Assembly: GCF_013155335.1 (NCBI RefSeq)
Contig: NZ_JABJQZ010000009.1
Location: 62,001-126,000, forward strand
Direction: 5' to 3'
DNA: 64,000 nucleotides
Source: Nocardioides sp. zg-1230
GTDB taxonomy: Bacteria > Actinomycetota > Actinomycetes > Propionibacteriales > Nocardioidaceae
A model generated the notes under the pieces. It made no database searches. It saw only the letters and a list, made by a program, of their open reading frames with translations, and had not been told where the DNA came from. The position numbers and the translations under genes were made by a program. This document shows positions 37,051 through 45,498 of the stretch, in pieces; positions within the stretch are counted from its first letter, which is position 1, and every line of letters begins with the position of its first letter.

Positions 37051-38268
37051 TCAGCGCAGGCTGGCGAGCCGCCCCTTCAGCAGGGGCGCGACCGGGTGGT
37101 GCACGGGCAGGGCTGCGAGGCACGCCTCGACCACGGCGGTGTCGTAGGGGGCGAGCTCGCTGTAGCGCAGCACGGCGTCGGCGTCCGGGTGCGCCAGCAG
37201 GGCCTCGCGGACGCTGACCGCGAGGTAGTCGCCCATCTGCACGAGGGCGGGCGAGTCGGTGCCGGGGAGCAGGTCGCCGCCGTAGGCGCGGACGGCGGCG
37301 CGCACGTCGCCTCGCCGGAGCAGCCGCTGCACCTCCTCGACGTCGGTGGACACCGGCATGGTGAGGCGGTAGGGACGCGAGGAGAGCTGCCCCGCCAACG
37401 CGGCGCGCAGGTGCGAGACCTCGGCCTTCAGCGTGGACGTGGTCACGGACGCGTCGCCGTAGAGCAGCGCGTGGAGGTGCTCGACCGAGAGGCCGGAGGG
37501 GTGGAGGGCGAGGAGCGCGAGGATCTCGGTCTGGCGCCGGTTGAGGAGCAGCCGCTGTCCGTCGAGCCACACCTGGGCGGTGCCGAGCAGGGTGAGGGTG
37601 AGGCCGGGCTCGGTCGGTGGGGCGTCGCCCGCCAGCGTCGTACGACGGTCGGCGGGGAGCGCGCTCTCGATGAGTCGCGCCATCACGCGCGCCGTGGCGA
37701 GCCCGATGGGGTGGGTGCGGTCCCAGGTCGTCGACAGGTCGATCACGCCCAGCGACCGGCCAGTGACCGGGTCGAACACGGGGGCCGCCCAGCACACCCA
37801 GTTGTGCACCACCTCGGCGTAGTGCTCGGCGCTGAACACCATCGACGGGGCGCCGGTGCGGCCGGCGATGGCGAGGGCGTTGGTGCCGACGCTCTGCTCG
37901 TCCCACCGACCCCCGGGGACGAAGTTCACGCTCTCGGCCTTGCGGCGCATCACCCGCCCGCCGTAGGTCCAGAGGATGCGGGTCTCGTCGTCGGTCACCG
38001 CGACGACCAGGTCGCCGTCCTCGGCGGTACGACGCAGCTCGTCCTGGACCCGCGACACCGCGGTCTGCAGGGGCGAGGCGGCCCAGAAGTCGGCCGTGTC
38101 CGACTCGTCGTCGAGCGGCGCCTGGGCCACCCCGGGCGACACCACGCCCGACAGCTCCCAGCTGCGGAGGATCTCCGGCCGCACCGCGTCGGCGTCGCCG
38201 GCCTCGACGAAGCGCGTCCAGGCGCGGACGGCGTCCACGCGTCGGGCGTGCAGGTCATCGCTGGTCAT
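37051..38268 (-). CDS. GAF-domain regulator with winged-helix output
   Basis: 405 residues. An N-terminal AcoR-type sensor GAF contains the signature EQSVGTNALAIAGRTGAPSM, then VFSAEHYAEVVHNWVCWAAP and GRSLGVIDLS. No AAA+ sigma-54 activation domain follows. Instead the C-terminus has a winged-helix segment (LNRRQTEILALLALHPSGLS to TTSTLKAEVSHLRAAL). GGGAG five bases before the ATG and TAGGTT upstream mark its expression signals. Position directly upstream of coxS suggests it controls the molybdenum hydroxylase in response to a small molecule. Confidence 0.85.
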   Translation of the reverse strand: MTSDDLHARRVDAVRAWTRFVEAGDADAVRPEILRSWELSGVVSPGVAQAPLDDESDTADFWAASPLQTAVSRVQDELRRTAEDGDLVVAVTDDETRILWTYGGRVMRRKAESVNFVPGGRWDEQSVGTNALAIAGRTGAPSMVFSAEHYAEVVHNWVCWAAPVFDPVTGRSLGVIDLSTTWDRTHPIGLATARVMARLIESALPADRRTTLAGDAPPTEPGLTLTLLGTAQVWLDGQRLLLNRRQTEILALLALHPSGLSVEHLHALLYGDASVTTSTLKAEVSHLRAALAGQLSSRPYRLTMPVSTDVEEVQRLLRRGDVRAAVRAYGGDLLPGTDSPALVQMGDYLAVSVREALLAHPDADAVLRYSELAPYDTAVVEACLAALPVHHPVAPLLKGRLASLR

Positions 38269-38390
38269 GGCGGCTCCCGGTCGGTCGCGGCCAACCTAGC
38301 CCGAGTGTGACCGGCACAACAGGGAAACCGTCAGCAGGTCGGCCGGAGGCCGGCCGGAGATCGGGTCACGGCGGCGTGGCGCCGCACGGC

Positions 38391-39305
38391 TCAGCGGGTG
38401 CGCGCGAAGGTGGCGACGATGCCCGGGTGGTCGGTGACCAGCTTGCGGTGCGACTCGAACGAGTCGATGCGGTAGGCGGATGCGCGCTCACCCATGACGT
38501 AGTCGATCCCCGACCCACCCTTGCGACCGCTGTAGTTCGTCTCGAGCCCGAGAGGTCGGGTGATGCGTCCCTTCACGAGGTGGTCGCCCGTGTCGCGGTT
38601 CTCGGTGACGTTGCAGTCGCACATCGCGACGAACTGGTGCGCGTCCGGGGCGTCCTCCTTGAGGAAGCGGATCCGACTGGCCATCCGCCACATCGCCTGG
38701 ACCCCACCGCGGTTGCCGTAGTTGGGACCGCCCGTGCGGCGGTTGTGCAGGTGGTTGGGCAGGTGGAAGCTCACGGCGCGGATCGTGTGGCCGGTCCTCC
38801 GGTGCCGGAGCACCGCCACGACGCCGTACTGGTCGTGGGCGATCTGACCGGTCTGCCTGCGCCACGTCTTCCCGGTCAGGAGGGCGGACCAGGTCTTCTC
38901 GAGCTCCCAGACGTCCTTGTCGAAGGCGATCGGGTTGTCGTCCGTGCCCGTCGGGCCCTTCGGCATCAGCAGCGTCCACGACTTCGGCAGGGACGCGCGC
39001 AGCGCCGGGCGGCTGAACAGGCGCTCCTGGAACCCGATCACCGAGGCGTCACTGCTCAGCACCCGCCCGATGTCGTGGCGCATGCCCGCGACCCGCATCC
39101 CCTTCTTGAGGTTGAGCGTCGCGACTGCGAACTTCTTGCCGGAGGTGAACGCCTTCCGCTCCTGCGTGCGCTCCTTGTCGCCCGCCTGTGCCGGCGCACT
39201 GCCGAGCGTCAGGCCGGTGAGCAGCAGGACCGCCGCGACGAGAGCGGCGGTCGGTCGGACGAGGGCACGGGGAGACACAGGGAGCGAAAACATCCGAAGG
39301 ACCAT
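38391..39305 (-). CDS. Secreted endonuclease/exonuclease/phosphatase-like protein
   Basis: 304 residues. A signal peptide spans about 1-41 (PTAALVAAVLLLTGLTLGSA, AQA cleavage). The mature part resembles the EEP fold: FAVATLNLKKGMRVAGM (first strand, Asn), VIGFQERLFS (metal-binding Glu), RAVSFHLPNHLHN (catalytic His) and VAMCDCNV (Asp/Asn), ending with SGIDYVMG and TDHPGIVATF (Asp-His). It should therefore be a metal-dependent phosphodiesterase or nuclease, secreted or cell-surface. The start is uncertain: M1 or M5, and neither has a clear ribosome binding site. Confidence 0.82.
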   Translation of the reverse strand: MVLRMFSLPVSPRALVRPTAALVAAVLLLTGLTLGSAPAQAGDKERTQERKAFTSGKKFAVATLNLKKGMRVAGMRHDIGRVLSSDASVIGFQERLFSRPALRASLPKSWTLLMPKGPTGTDDNPIAFDKDVWELEKTWSALLTGKTWRRQTGQIAHDQYGVVAVLRHRRTGHTIRAVSFHLPNHLHNRRTGGPNYGNRGGVQAMWRMASRIRFLKEDAPDAHQFVAMCDCNVTENRDTGDHLVKGRITRPLGLETNYSGRKGGSGIDYVMGERASAYRIDSFESHRKLVTDHPGIVATFARTR

Positions 39306-39501
39306 AAGTGAGGGGCGCCCGACGGGCCAACTCGGGGGTTGTGGTACGCCGCTCGCGGAGGAGCGTCCCAGCGACCGTCACGGGACCCGCCTCGAGGGTC
39401 AAAGAGAGGTGGACCCCGTCGTGAGTTCGGCGAAGGAGAGGACGGGCCGGAACCGTCCACAACCGGTGGATCGCCCCGGCGCCGCTGTCGGTGGTGATCC
39501 G

Positions 39502-39514
39502 TAGACTCGAACAC
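39502..39514 (+). promoter_or_regulatory. Candidate leaderless -10 of the DUF222-HNH gene
   Basis: TAGACT at 39502-39507, seven bases, then ATG at 39515. An upstream in-frame GTG (39491) would precede the -10. Confidence 0.4.
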
Positions 39515-40951
39515 ATGAGCGAAGCGTCGGCAGGGCGGGTGGCAGGTGGGGTCGAGGACCTCACCGCCTCCGACCTGCTGCGTGCGATCCGTTCCTCGCG
39601 CGAGGTCGAGCACGCCGAAGCCGCCCGCCAGCTCGTCCTCGCCGCGGCGTGGGCTGACCTGCACCCGCCGGAGTCGATCCACGACGCTGCGTCGTTCACA
39701 ACGCAGGGTTGTGAGCACGAGGAGCCGATCGCGGGTGAGGGTGCACCGTTGGTGGCGGAGTTCTGTGTCGCCGAGCTCGGCGGCGTGCTCGGGATGTCGT
39801 CCACGGCGGCGAAGAAGCTGATCGGTCAGGCGTTGGAGCTGCGTCACCGCCTGCCCCGGTTGTGGGCGCAGGTCCACGCCGGCCGGGTGCCGGCGTGGCA
39901 GGCCCGGGCGGTTGCCGAGGCCACCATCCACTCCTCGCCCCCGTTGACGAGTCAGGCCGCGGGCTTTGTGGACGCGCAGGTGGCTGCCGTCGCCGGTCGG
40001 GTCGGGCCGGCGCAGCTGGACCGGCTGGTCGCGGAGGCGATCAAGCGCTACGACCTCGCCACCGCCGATCCGGCTGCGGATCCGGAGGACGGCTACCTCC
40101 ACATCGACCCGCGCCACGTCACCATCGACACCCAGGACGTCCACTTCGCCGGCACCATGCGCATCGAGGCCGACGTCGACATCGCTGACGCCCTCGACCT
40201 CGACCGTGCGGTGGCGCACGGCGCCGAGACTCAGAAGGCGCTCGGGTCGACCGAGCCCCTCGACGTCCGTCGAGCCAAGGCCCTCGGCGACCTCGCCCGC
40301 ACCCAGACCGCCCTCGACCTCGCCGGAACCGAAACCGACCCCCAGCGGCTGCCCGTGGCACGTGAGGTCGTCCTCCACGCCCACTTCGACGCCCACTTCG
40401 ACGCCGGGTTCTCCGGCGACACCACCGTCTTCGGGCCCATCGGCCGTCTCGAGGAGGGCCAGCGACTCGTCCTGCTCGAGCAGGTCCGCTCCTGGTGCGC
40501 CGACTCGCGGACCAAGGTCACCATCAAGCCGGTCATCGACCTCAACACCCAGCTGGCCACCGACGCCTACGCGATCCCGGACCGGATCCGCGAACAGGTC
40601 GTCCTCCGCGACCGCACCTGCGTGTTCCCGTGGTGCACCCGACCCGCAAGACGGTGCGACGTCGACCACGTCATTCCCTACGACCATGACGCCGAGGCCG
40701 AGGGTCGGCTCCAGCCGGGTCCGACCCGGAGCGACAACCTCGCCTGCCTGTGCCGCTTCCACCACCGCCTCAAGACGCACTCGTCCTGGCGCTACCAGAC
40801 GATCGCGCCCGGGACCTTCGAGTGGACCAGCCCGCACGGGCACCGCTACCGCCGCGACCACACCGGCACCAGCCCGATCGACGACCCAGGCCCACCGGGG
40901 CCACCCGACCCAGCCGACGTCGTACGCATCCCGCGACCCCGCCGACGATGA
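39515..40951 (+). CDS. DUF222-HNH endonuclease protein (13E12-like family)
   Basis: 478 residues from ATG at 39515. The DUF222 domain covers roughly 1-340 (AARQLVLAAAWADLHPPESI; GMSSTAAKKLIGQALELRHR; ARAVAEATIHSSPPLTSQAA). The C-terminal HNH domain reads TCVFPWCTRPARRCDVDHVI, then PTRSDNLACLCRFHHRLKTH, with paired cysteines and the His-Asn-His residues. These proteins occur in many copies in actinobacteria (13E12/REP family). They are often called mobile, but no terminal repeats are seen here. It lies inside the interval separating the two halves of the molybdenum hydroxylase locus. Confidence 0.93.
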   Translation: MSEASAGRVAGGVEDLTASDLLRAIRSSREVEHAEAARQLVLAAAWADLHPPESIHDAASFTTQGCEHEEPIAGEGAPLVAEFCVAELGGVLGMSSTAAKKLIGQALELRHRLPRLWAQVHAGRVPAWQARAVAEATIHSSPPLTSQAAGFVDAQVAAVAGRVGPAQLDRLVAEAIKRYDLATADPAADPEDGYLHIDPRHVTIDTQDVHFAGTMRIEADVDIADALDLDRAVAHGAETQKALGSTEPLDVRRAKALGDLARTQTALDLAGTETDPQRLPVAREVVLHAHFDAHFDAGFSGDTTVFGPIGRLEEGQRLVLLEQVRSWCADSRTKVTIKPVIDLNTQLATDAYAIPDRIREQVVLRDRTCVFPWCTRPARRCDVDHVIPYDHDAEAEGRLQPGPTRSDNLACLCRFHHRLKTHSSWRYQTIAPGTFEWTSPHGHRYRRDHTGTSPIDDPGPPGPPDPADVVRIPRPRRR

Positions 40952-41020
40952 CCCCGCCCCGCACCCCGCCACCCAACTGGTTGCGGGGCCGCTGGCACGT
41001 CCGGAGCCGTGAATAGGTGT

Positions 41021-41044
41021 CTCCCTGCCACGGGTGACAGGGAG
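41021..41044. terminator. Short hairpin between convergent HNH and kinase-like genes
   Basis: CTCCCTG and CAGGGAG pair over 7 bp with a 10-base loop, 70 bases after the HNH stop and 35 bases beyond the kinase-like gene stop. Confidence 0.4.
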
Positions 41045-41078
41045 TAGCCGCTCGGTTGCAGGCTCGGAGTATTCGGGC

Positions 41079-41618
41079 TCAGGGGACCGAGCGCGGCCAG
41101 CGCTGCCTGCGCCACCCCTCCCAGCTCCCGAATCCTGCCGGCGGGGCACCGACAGGTTCGCTGCCGTCGAGCTCCCCTCGGGTCGGGACGCTGATGACGT
41201 CAGCCCACTCGACGAGCGCCTCGTCGGACATGTGCCACGTCGTGTGCGGCTCGTCGGTCTGGCGCCGGTCAAGTCGTCTCCGCTGCTCCGGCGGCGGCAG
41301 CTCGAAGTAGCGCATCTCCACCGCCGCGCCGAGGTCGGCAGCAGCTTGGCGTAGCGCGGAGCGCTCGTCTCGAGCCCACAGGCCGAAGTCGATGACGACG
41401 TTGATACCGAGCTCGAGTGCGCGCAGGCCGATCTCGATGAGCCGTCCTTCGATCACGCCCGAGGCCGACGGCGGGTTTGCGTGGGCGTAGAGGGCCTTCA
41501 CCCACTCGTCCTTCGTCAGGCGGAGAGCCTGTTGCTCGACCTCGATGCGTCGTGCTTCTGTCGTCTTCCCGGTTCCTGGCAGACCGACAGTCAGGAACAG
41601 GGTCGGTCGTGTCGTCAT
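41079..41618 (-). CDS. P-loop AAA/kinase-like ATPase
   Basis: 179 residues. Walker A is LTVGLPGTGKTTEARRIE near the N-terminus. The rest (LRLTKDEWVKALYAH; INVVIDFGLWARDERSALRQ; ELPPPEQRRRLDRRQ) resembles small predicted nucleotide kinases of the AAA_33 group that phosphorylate small molecules or tRNA-like substrates. It is cytoplasmic. It follows the XdhC gene by seven bases on the same strand and could be read in the MoxR-CoxE-XdhC transcript. A zeta-toxin assignment was considered but not supported. Confidence 0.8.
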   Translation of the reverse strand: MTTRPTLFLTVGLPGTGKTTEARRIEVEQQALRLTKDEWVKALYAHANPPSASGVIEGRLIEIGLRALELGINVVIDFGLWARDERSALRQAAADLGAAVEMRYFELPPPEQRRRLDRRQTDEPHTTWHMSDEALVEWADVISVPTRGELDGSEPVGAPPAGFGSWEGWRRQRWPRSVP

Positions 41619-41625
41619 CGCGGTC

Positions 41626-42759
41626 TCAGTCGTCGTGGTGGATGCGCCCGCTGGTGGCGGCCAGCCGCTCCCCCGATCCGCCCCACTGGCGCGCGACGAT
41701 CTCGGCCGCGATCGAGACGGCGGTCTCCTCCGGTGTCCGGGCACCGAGGTCGAGGCCGATCGGGGAGGACAGGAGCGCGAGCTCCTGCTCGGACAGGCCC
41801 GCCTCCACCAGCCGCGCCATCCGCTCGTCGTGGGTACGACGTGAGCCCATGGCGCCGATGTAACCGGGCCGTACGTCCTCGTCGAGGCGCAGCGCGACCT
41901 CGAGCAGCGGCACGTCGAACTTCGGGTCGTGGGTGAGGACGGCCAGGACGGTGCGACGGTCGATGCGCCCGGCGTCCAGCTCCGCCTGGAGGTAGCGGTG
42001 GGGCCAGTCGACGACCACCTCGTCGGCGCCGGGGAAGCGTGAGGTGGTCGCGAACACGGGTCGGGCGTCGCACACCGTCACGTGGTAGCCGAGGAAGGAG
42101 CCGACCTTGGCGACGGCGGCGGCGAAGTCGATGGCGCCGAAGACCAGCATCCGCGGCTTGGGGGCGAAGCCCCACACGAAGACCCGCATCCCCTCGCCGC
42201 GCCGCTCGCCGTCCGGGCCGTAGGTCAGCGTGGCGTTGGTGCCTGCCGCGAGCAGGCCGAGGGCGTCGTCGTGGACGGCCGCGTCCGCGCGCTCCGAGCC
42301 GAGGCTGCCGTCGGCGGGTGCGTGCGGGCGTACGACCATGCGCCGGCCCACCCACGAGGCGTCGGGGTGCTCGATCACGGTGGCGAGCGCGACCGGCCGC
42401 CCGGCCTCGATGTCGGCCGCCACCTCGCCGAGCTGCGGGAAGGTCTCGCGCGAGACCCGCTCGACGAAGACGTCGAGGATGCCGCCGCAGGTCAGCCCGA
42501 CAGCGAAGGCGTCGTCGTCGGAGACGCCGTAGCGCTCCAGCACCGGCTCGCCCGACGCGACCACCGACTGCGCGAGGTCGTAGACCGCGCCCTCGACGCA
42601 GCCGCCCGACACCGAGCCGACGGCGGTGTCGTCGGGGCCCACCAGCATCGACGCCCCCGCCGGACGCGGGGCGGAGCGGAAGGTCGCGACGACGGTGCCG
42701 ACGCCGATGGTCTCGCCGGCCTCCCACCACTGCAGGAGCTCGGGCAGCACGTCACGCAC
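41626..42759 (-). CDS. XdhC/CoxI-family molybdenum hydroxylase maturation protein
   Basis: 377 residues from GTG at 42759, overlapping the CoxE-like gene by eight bases. Order: an XdhC N-terminal domain (FRSAPRPAGASMLVGPDDTA, GSVSGGCVEGAVYD, LTCGGILDVFVE with the family Cys), then a Rossmann-like XdhC_C domain (RMLVFGAIDFAAAVAKVGSF; VLAVLTHDPKFDVPLLEVAL; PGYIGAMGSRRTHDERMARL). These proteins bind molybdenum cofactor and insert its sulfurated form into hydroxylases. The likely client is the form II enzyme encoded 5 kb away. Confidence 0.93.
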   Translation of the reverse strand: MRDVLPELLQWWEAGETIGVGTVVATFRSAPRPAGASMLVGPDDTAVGSVSGGCVEGAVYDLAQSVVASGEPVLERYGVSDDDAFAVGLTCGGILDVFVERVSRETFPQLGEVAADIEAGRPVALATVIEHPDASWVGRRMVVRPHAPADGSLGSERADAAVHDDALGLLAAGTNATLTYGPDGERRGEGMRVFVWGFAPKPRMLVFGAIDFAAAVAKVGSFLGYHVTVCDARPVFATTSRFPGADEVVVDWPHRYLQAELDAGRIDRRTVLAVLTHDPKFDVPLLEVALRLDEDVRPGYIGAMGSRRTHDERMARLVEAGLSEQELALLSSPIGLDLGARTPEETAVSIAAEIVARQWGGSGERLAATSGRIHHDD

Positions 42760-43879
42760 GGGCGATCACCTCCGTCAGCTCGGCGAAGGTCGCGAGCGAG
42801 TGCCCGGCGAGGAAGTCGTCGCAGTGCGGCAGCGCCGCCACGACCCCGCCCTGCAGGGGTTCGTAGCCCGCCTTTCCGCGGTGGGGGTTGACCCACACCA
42901 CCCGGTGGGCGATCCGCTGCAGCCGCTCCATCTGCTCGCCCAGGAGTCCGGCATCGCCGCGCTCCCAGCCGTCGCTGAAGACGACGACCACGGCTCCGCG
43001 CGCCATCCCCCGCTGGCCCCAGCGGTCGAGGAAGAACCGCAGCGTCTCGCCCAGCCGGGTGCCGCCGGACCAGTCGGGCACCACGTCGCCGGCCGCGACG
43101 ATGGCGCGGTCGGCGTCGGGGGTCTGCAGGGCGCGGGTGACGTGGGTCAGTCGCGTGCCGACCGTGAACGTCTCGACGGTGCCTCCCGACGCCCGCGCCG
43201 AGCGGGTCAGCCGGTGGGCCAGGCGCAGCAGCGCGTCGGCGTACGACGTCATGGACCCGCTCACGTCGACGAGCAGCACCACCCGGCGCGGGCGGGTGCC
43301 GCGCCGCCGCCAGGCGATCTCGCCGGGCTCGCCGAGGTGGCGCAGCGAGTTGCGCAGGGTGCGCGGGGCGTCGAGCTCGCCGCGGTGCCAACGCCGGTGC
43401 CGGGCCGTACGACGCACCGGCGGGTGCAGCGAGAGACGGACGAACATCGCCGCGAGACGCCGCCTCTCAGCGGTATCGAGGGAGGCGACGTCGCGGTGCT
43501 GGAGCACCTCGGCCTCCGACGCCATCGCGCGCAGCACGTCCTCCTCCTCGGTCTCCCCCGCTCCCCCGGCCCCCTCGACCTCGGGGAGCAGGTGCGCGGT
43601 CGAGGGACGCGAGGCCTCGCGTTGCTGGGCGCGTGGCAACCCGTCGCGCGGGTCGAACCACGCCGCGAAGACCTGGTCGTAGCGGGCGAGGTCGTCAGGC
43701 GAGCCGCAGAGCGTGGCCCGCCCGGCCCAGTAGGTGGCCTGCCGGTCGTCGGCGCCGACGGCCGCGACCGCCGCGAGGAAGCCGTGAGCGCGGTCCTGGG
43801 TGACCGCCACGCCCGCGGCGCGGAGGGCGCGGGTGAAGCCGAGGAGCACCTCGTCAGCCTCGTGGAGCAGGGCACTCAT
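42752..43879 (-). CDS. CoxE-like von Willebrand A protein
   Basis: 375 residues. The VWA_CoxE family has an N-terminal helical part and a C-terminal VWA domain; the MIDAS motif DVSGSM (VVLLVDVSGSMTSYADALLR) is intact. It acts with MoxR-type ATPases in metal-centre maturation, as shown for CoxD/CoxE of Oligotropha. Its start overlaps the MoxR stop by four bases and its end overlaps XdhC, giving a tight three-gene unit. Confidence 0.92.
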   Translation of the reverse strand: MSALLHEADEVLLGFTRALRAAGVAVTQDRAHGFLAAVAAVGADDRQATYWAGRATLCGSPDDLARYDQVFAAWFDPRDGLPRAQQREASRPSTAHLLPEVEGAGGAGETEEEDVLRAMASEAEVLQHRDVASLDTAERRRLAAMFVRLSLHPPVRRTARHRRWHRGELDAPRTLRNSLRHLGEPGEIAWRRRGTRPRRVVLLVDVSGSMTSYADALLRLAHRLTRSARASGGTVETFTVGTRLTHVTRALQTPDADRAIVAAGDVVPDWSGGTRLGETLRFFLDRWGQRGMARGAVVVVFSDGWERGDAGLLGEQMERLQRIAHRVVWVNPHRGKAGYEPLQGGVVAALPHCDDFLAGHSLATFAELTEVIARA

Positions 43880-44754
43880 CGCGAGAGCATCCGGTCGAGC
43901 GCGGCGCGCACGCGGTCGGCGTCCTCGCGGTACTTCAGCAGCGCACCGAGGGTGCTGGCCGCCGACGCCAGGTCCAGGTCGGTGGTGCCGAGGTAGGTCA
44001 GCGCACGGGCCCAGTCGAGCGTCTCGGCGACGCCGGGCGGCTTGAGCAGGTCGTCGCGCTGCCGCAGCTGCTGCACGACCCCGACGACCTGCCGGGCCAG
44101 CTCCTCGCTGACCTCGGGCGCCCGGGAACGGACGATCTCCACCTCGCGGTCGAGCCCCGGGTGGTCGATCCAGTGGTAGAGGCACCGGCGCTTGAGCGCG
44201 TCGTGCAGCTCGCGGGTGCGGTTGGAGGTCAGCACCACCAGCGGCGGCTCGGGTGCGGTGACCGTGCCGAACTCGGGGATCGTCACCTGCCAGGTCGACA
44301 GCACCTCCAGCAGGAACGCCTCGAACTCGTCGTCGGCGCGGTCGACCTCGTCGACCAGCAGCACCGCGGGCGCCTGCCGCAGGGCGGCCAGCACCGGGCG
44401 CGCGAGCAGGAAGCGCTCGTCGTACAGGCTCTTCTCGGCCTCGTCGGGATCGACCTCGCCACCGGCCTCGAGCGCCCGCAGGTGCAGGATCTGGCGCGGG
44501 AAGTCCCAGTCGTAGAGGGCCTGGCTGGCGTCGATGCCCTCGTAGCACTGCAGCCGCACCAGCGGCAGCTCCAGGCTCTGCGCGAGCGCCTCGGCGAGCG
44601 CCGTCTTGCCCGTGCCGGGCTCGCCCTCGAGGAGCAGCGGGCGCTGCATCCGCGCGGCGAGGAAGACGACGGTCGCCAGCTCGTCGTCGGAGAGGTAGCC
44701 GGTCGCGCCCAGCCGGGCCGCGACGTCGGCGGCGGAGTCCATCCCGTGCACCAT
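43876..44754 (-). CDS. MoxR-family AAA+ ATPase (CoxD-like)
   Basis: 292 residues from ATG at 44754. Walker A is GEPGTGKT at 44-51, Walker B VLLVDEVDRADDEFE, and sensor 1 VVLTSNRTRELHDALKRRC; RCLYHWIDHP follows. MoxR proteins of this type work as chaperones with VWA partners to assemble metal centres, and the next gene is such a partner. It is the first gene of the operon, with a leaderless-type promoter directly before the ATG. Confidence 0.93.
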   Translation of the reverse strand: MVHGMDSAADVAARLGATGYLSDDELATVVFLAARMQRPLLLEGEPGTGKTALAEALAQSLELPLVRLQCYEGIDASQALYDWDFPRQILHLRALEAGGEVDPDEAEKSLYDERFLLARPVLAALRQAPAVLLVDEVDRADDEFEAFLLEVLSTWQVTIPEFGTVTAPEPPLVVLTSNRTRELHDALKRRCLYHWIDHPGLDREVEIVRSRAPEVSEELARQVVGVVQQLRQRDDLLKPPGVAETLDWARALTYLGTTDLDLASAASTLGALLKYREDADRVRAALDRMLSR

Positions 44755-44767
44755 GCGACTCAGGCTA
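44755..44767 (-). promoter_or_regulatory. Candidate leaderless -10 of the MoxR-CoxE-XdhC operon
   Basis: On the minus strand TAGCCT (44762-44767), seven bases, then ATG at 44754; no ribosome binding site. Confidence 0.45.
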
Positions 44768-44794
44768 CGACCCACACGTTGGCCGGACGTTGGG

Positions 44795-45340
44795 TCAGCG
44801 GTGGTCCACGTCGGCGCCGGTCGCCAGGTCACCGCACTCGACCAGGTCGACGTCGTGCGCGGCCAGGTAGTCACGGGCCCCGCGGTCACCGGACGCGGAC
44901 GCCACGACGTCCGCCCAGTGGTCGCGACCGAGCAGCACCGGGTGCCCCGGCACTCCGTCGTACGCCGCCCGGGCGAGGGTCGTTCGTCCGTGCGCGGCGT
45001 CGAGCACCCGGTCCACGACGGCGGCGTCGACGTCGGGGAGGTCGACGAGCGACACGAGCACGCTGTCGTGGTCGGTGCGGGCGAGCGCCTCGAGGCCCGC
45101 GCGCAGCGAGGCACCCATGCCCTCGGCCCAGTCGTCGGCGCGGATCCGGGAGACCGACATCGGCAGCAGCGCGGACGCCCGGCGGGCCTCGGCCCCGAGC
45201 ACCACCACGATCTCCTCGCACGGCCGCAGGGCCTGCACCGCGCGCAGCAGCCAGGAGGTCCCGTCGTCGTCGCGGGCCAGCGCCTTGGGGCCGCCGAAGC
45301 GGCTTCCCTCCCCTGCGGCGAGCAGCAGTCCGACGGTCAC
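44795..45340 (-). CDS. MobA/MocA-like molybdenum cofactor nucleotidyltransferase
   Basis: 181 residues from GTG at 45340. The nucleotidyltransferase signature VGLLLAAGEGSRFGGPKAL is at the N-terminus, followed by VLVSLVDLPDVDAAVVDRVL (metal-binding Asp). YDGVPGHPVLLGRDHWADVV carries the GxPGHPV motif of the MocA/CTP:molybdopterin branch. It probably makes the dinucleotide cofactor needed by the form II hydroxylase. It is 40 bases upstream of the MoxR gene in the same direction, but MoxR seems to have its own promoter. Confidence 0.85.
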   Translation of the reverse strand: MTVGLLLAAGEGSRFGGPKALARDDDGTSWLLRAVQALRPCEEIVVVLGAEARRASALLPMSVSRIRADDWAEGMGASLRAGLEALARTDHDSVLVSLVDLPDVDAAVVDRVLDAAHGRTTLARAAYDGVPGHPVLLGRDHWADVVASASGDRGARDYLAAHDVDLVECGDLATGADVDHR

Positions 45341-45498
45341 CCGGGCAGCATCCCCGAGCCGTCCGCGGTTCTCAACCGACCAACGCCTGCCGGTCTCGGG
45401 ACCTTGGGCCCGCGAGGTCGGGCCGTTGGGCCGCGGCACTCGAGCTCCCGCCCCCGGAGGCTGGACGCAGACCATCGCCCACCCCTGCGAGGAACCGC

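Noticed and set aside
39515..40951. DUF222-HNH gene as a transposon or intein
   Set aside because: No terminal inverted repeats, target duplication or transposase; the HNH domain alone does not show mobility.
41079..41618. Zeta-type toxin
   Set aside because: It has the P-loop but no recognised zeta substrate-binding residues, and no antitoxin gene adjoins.
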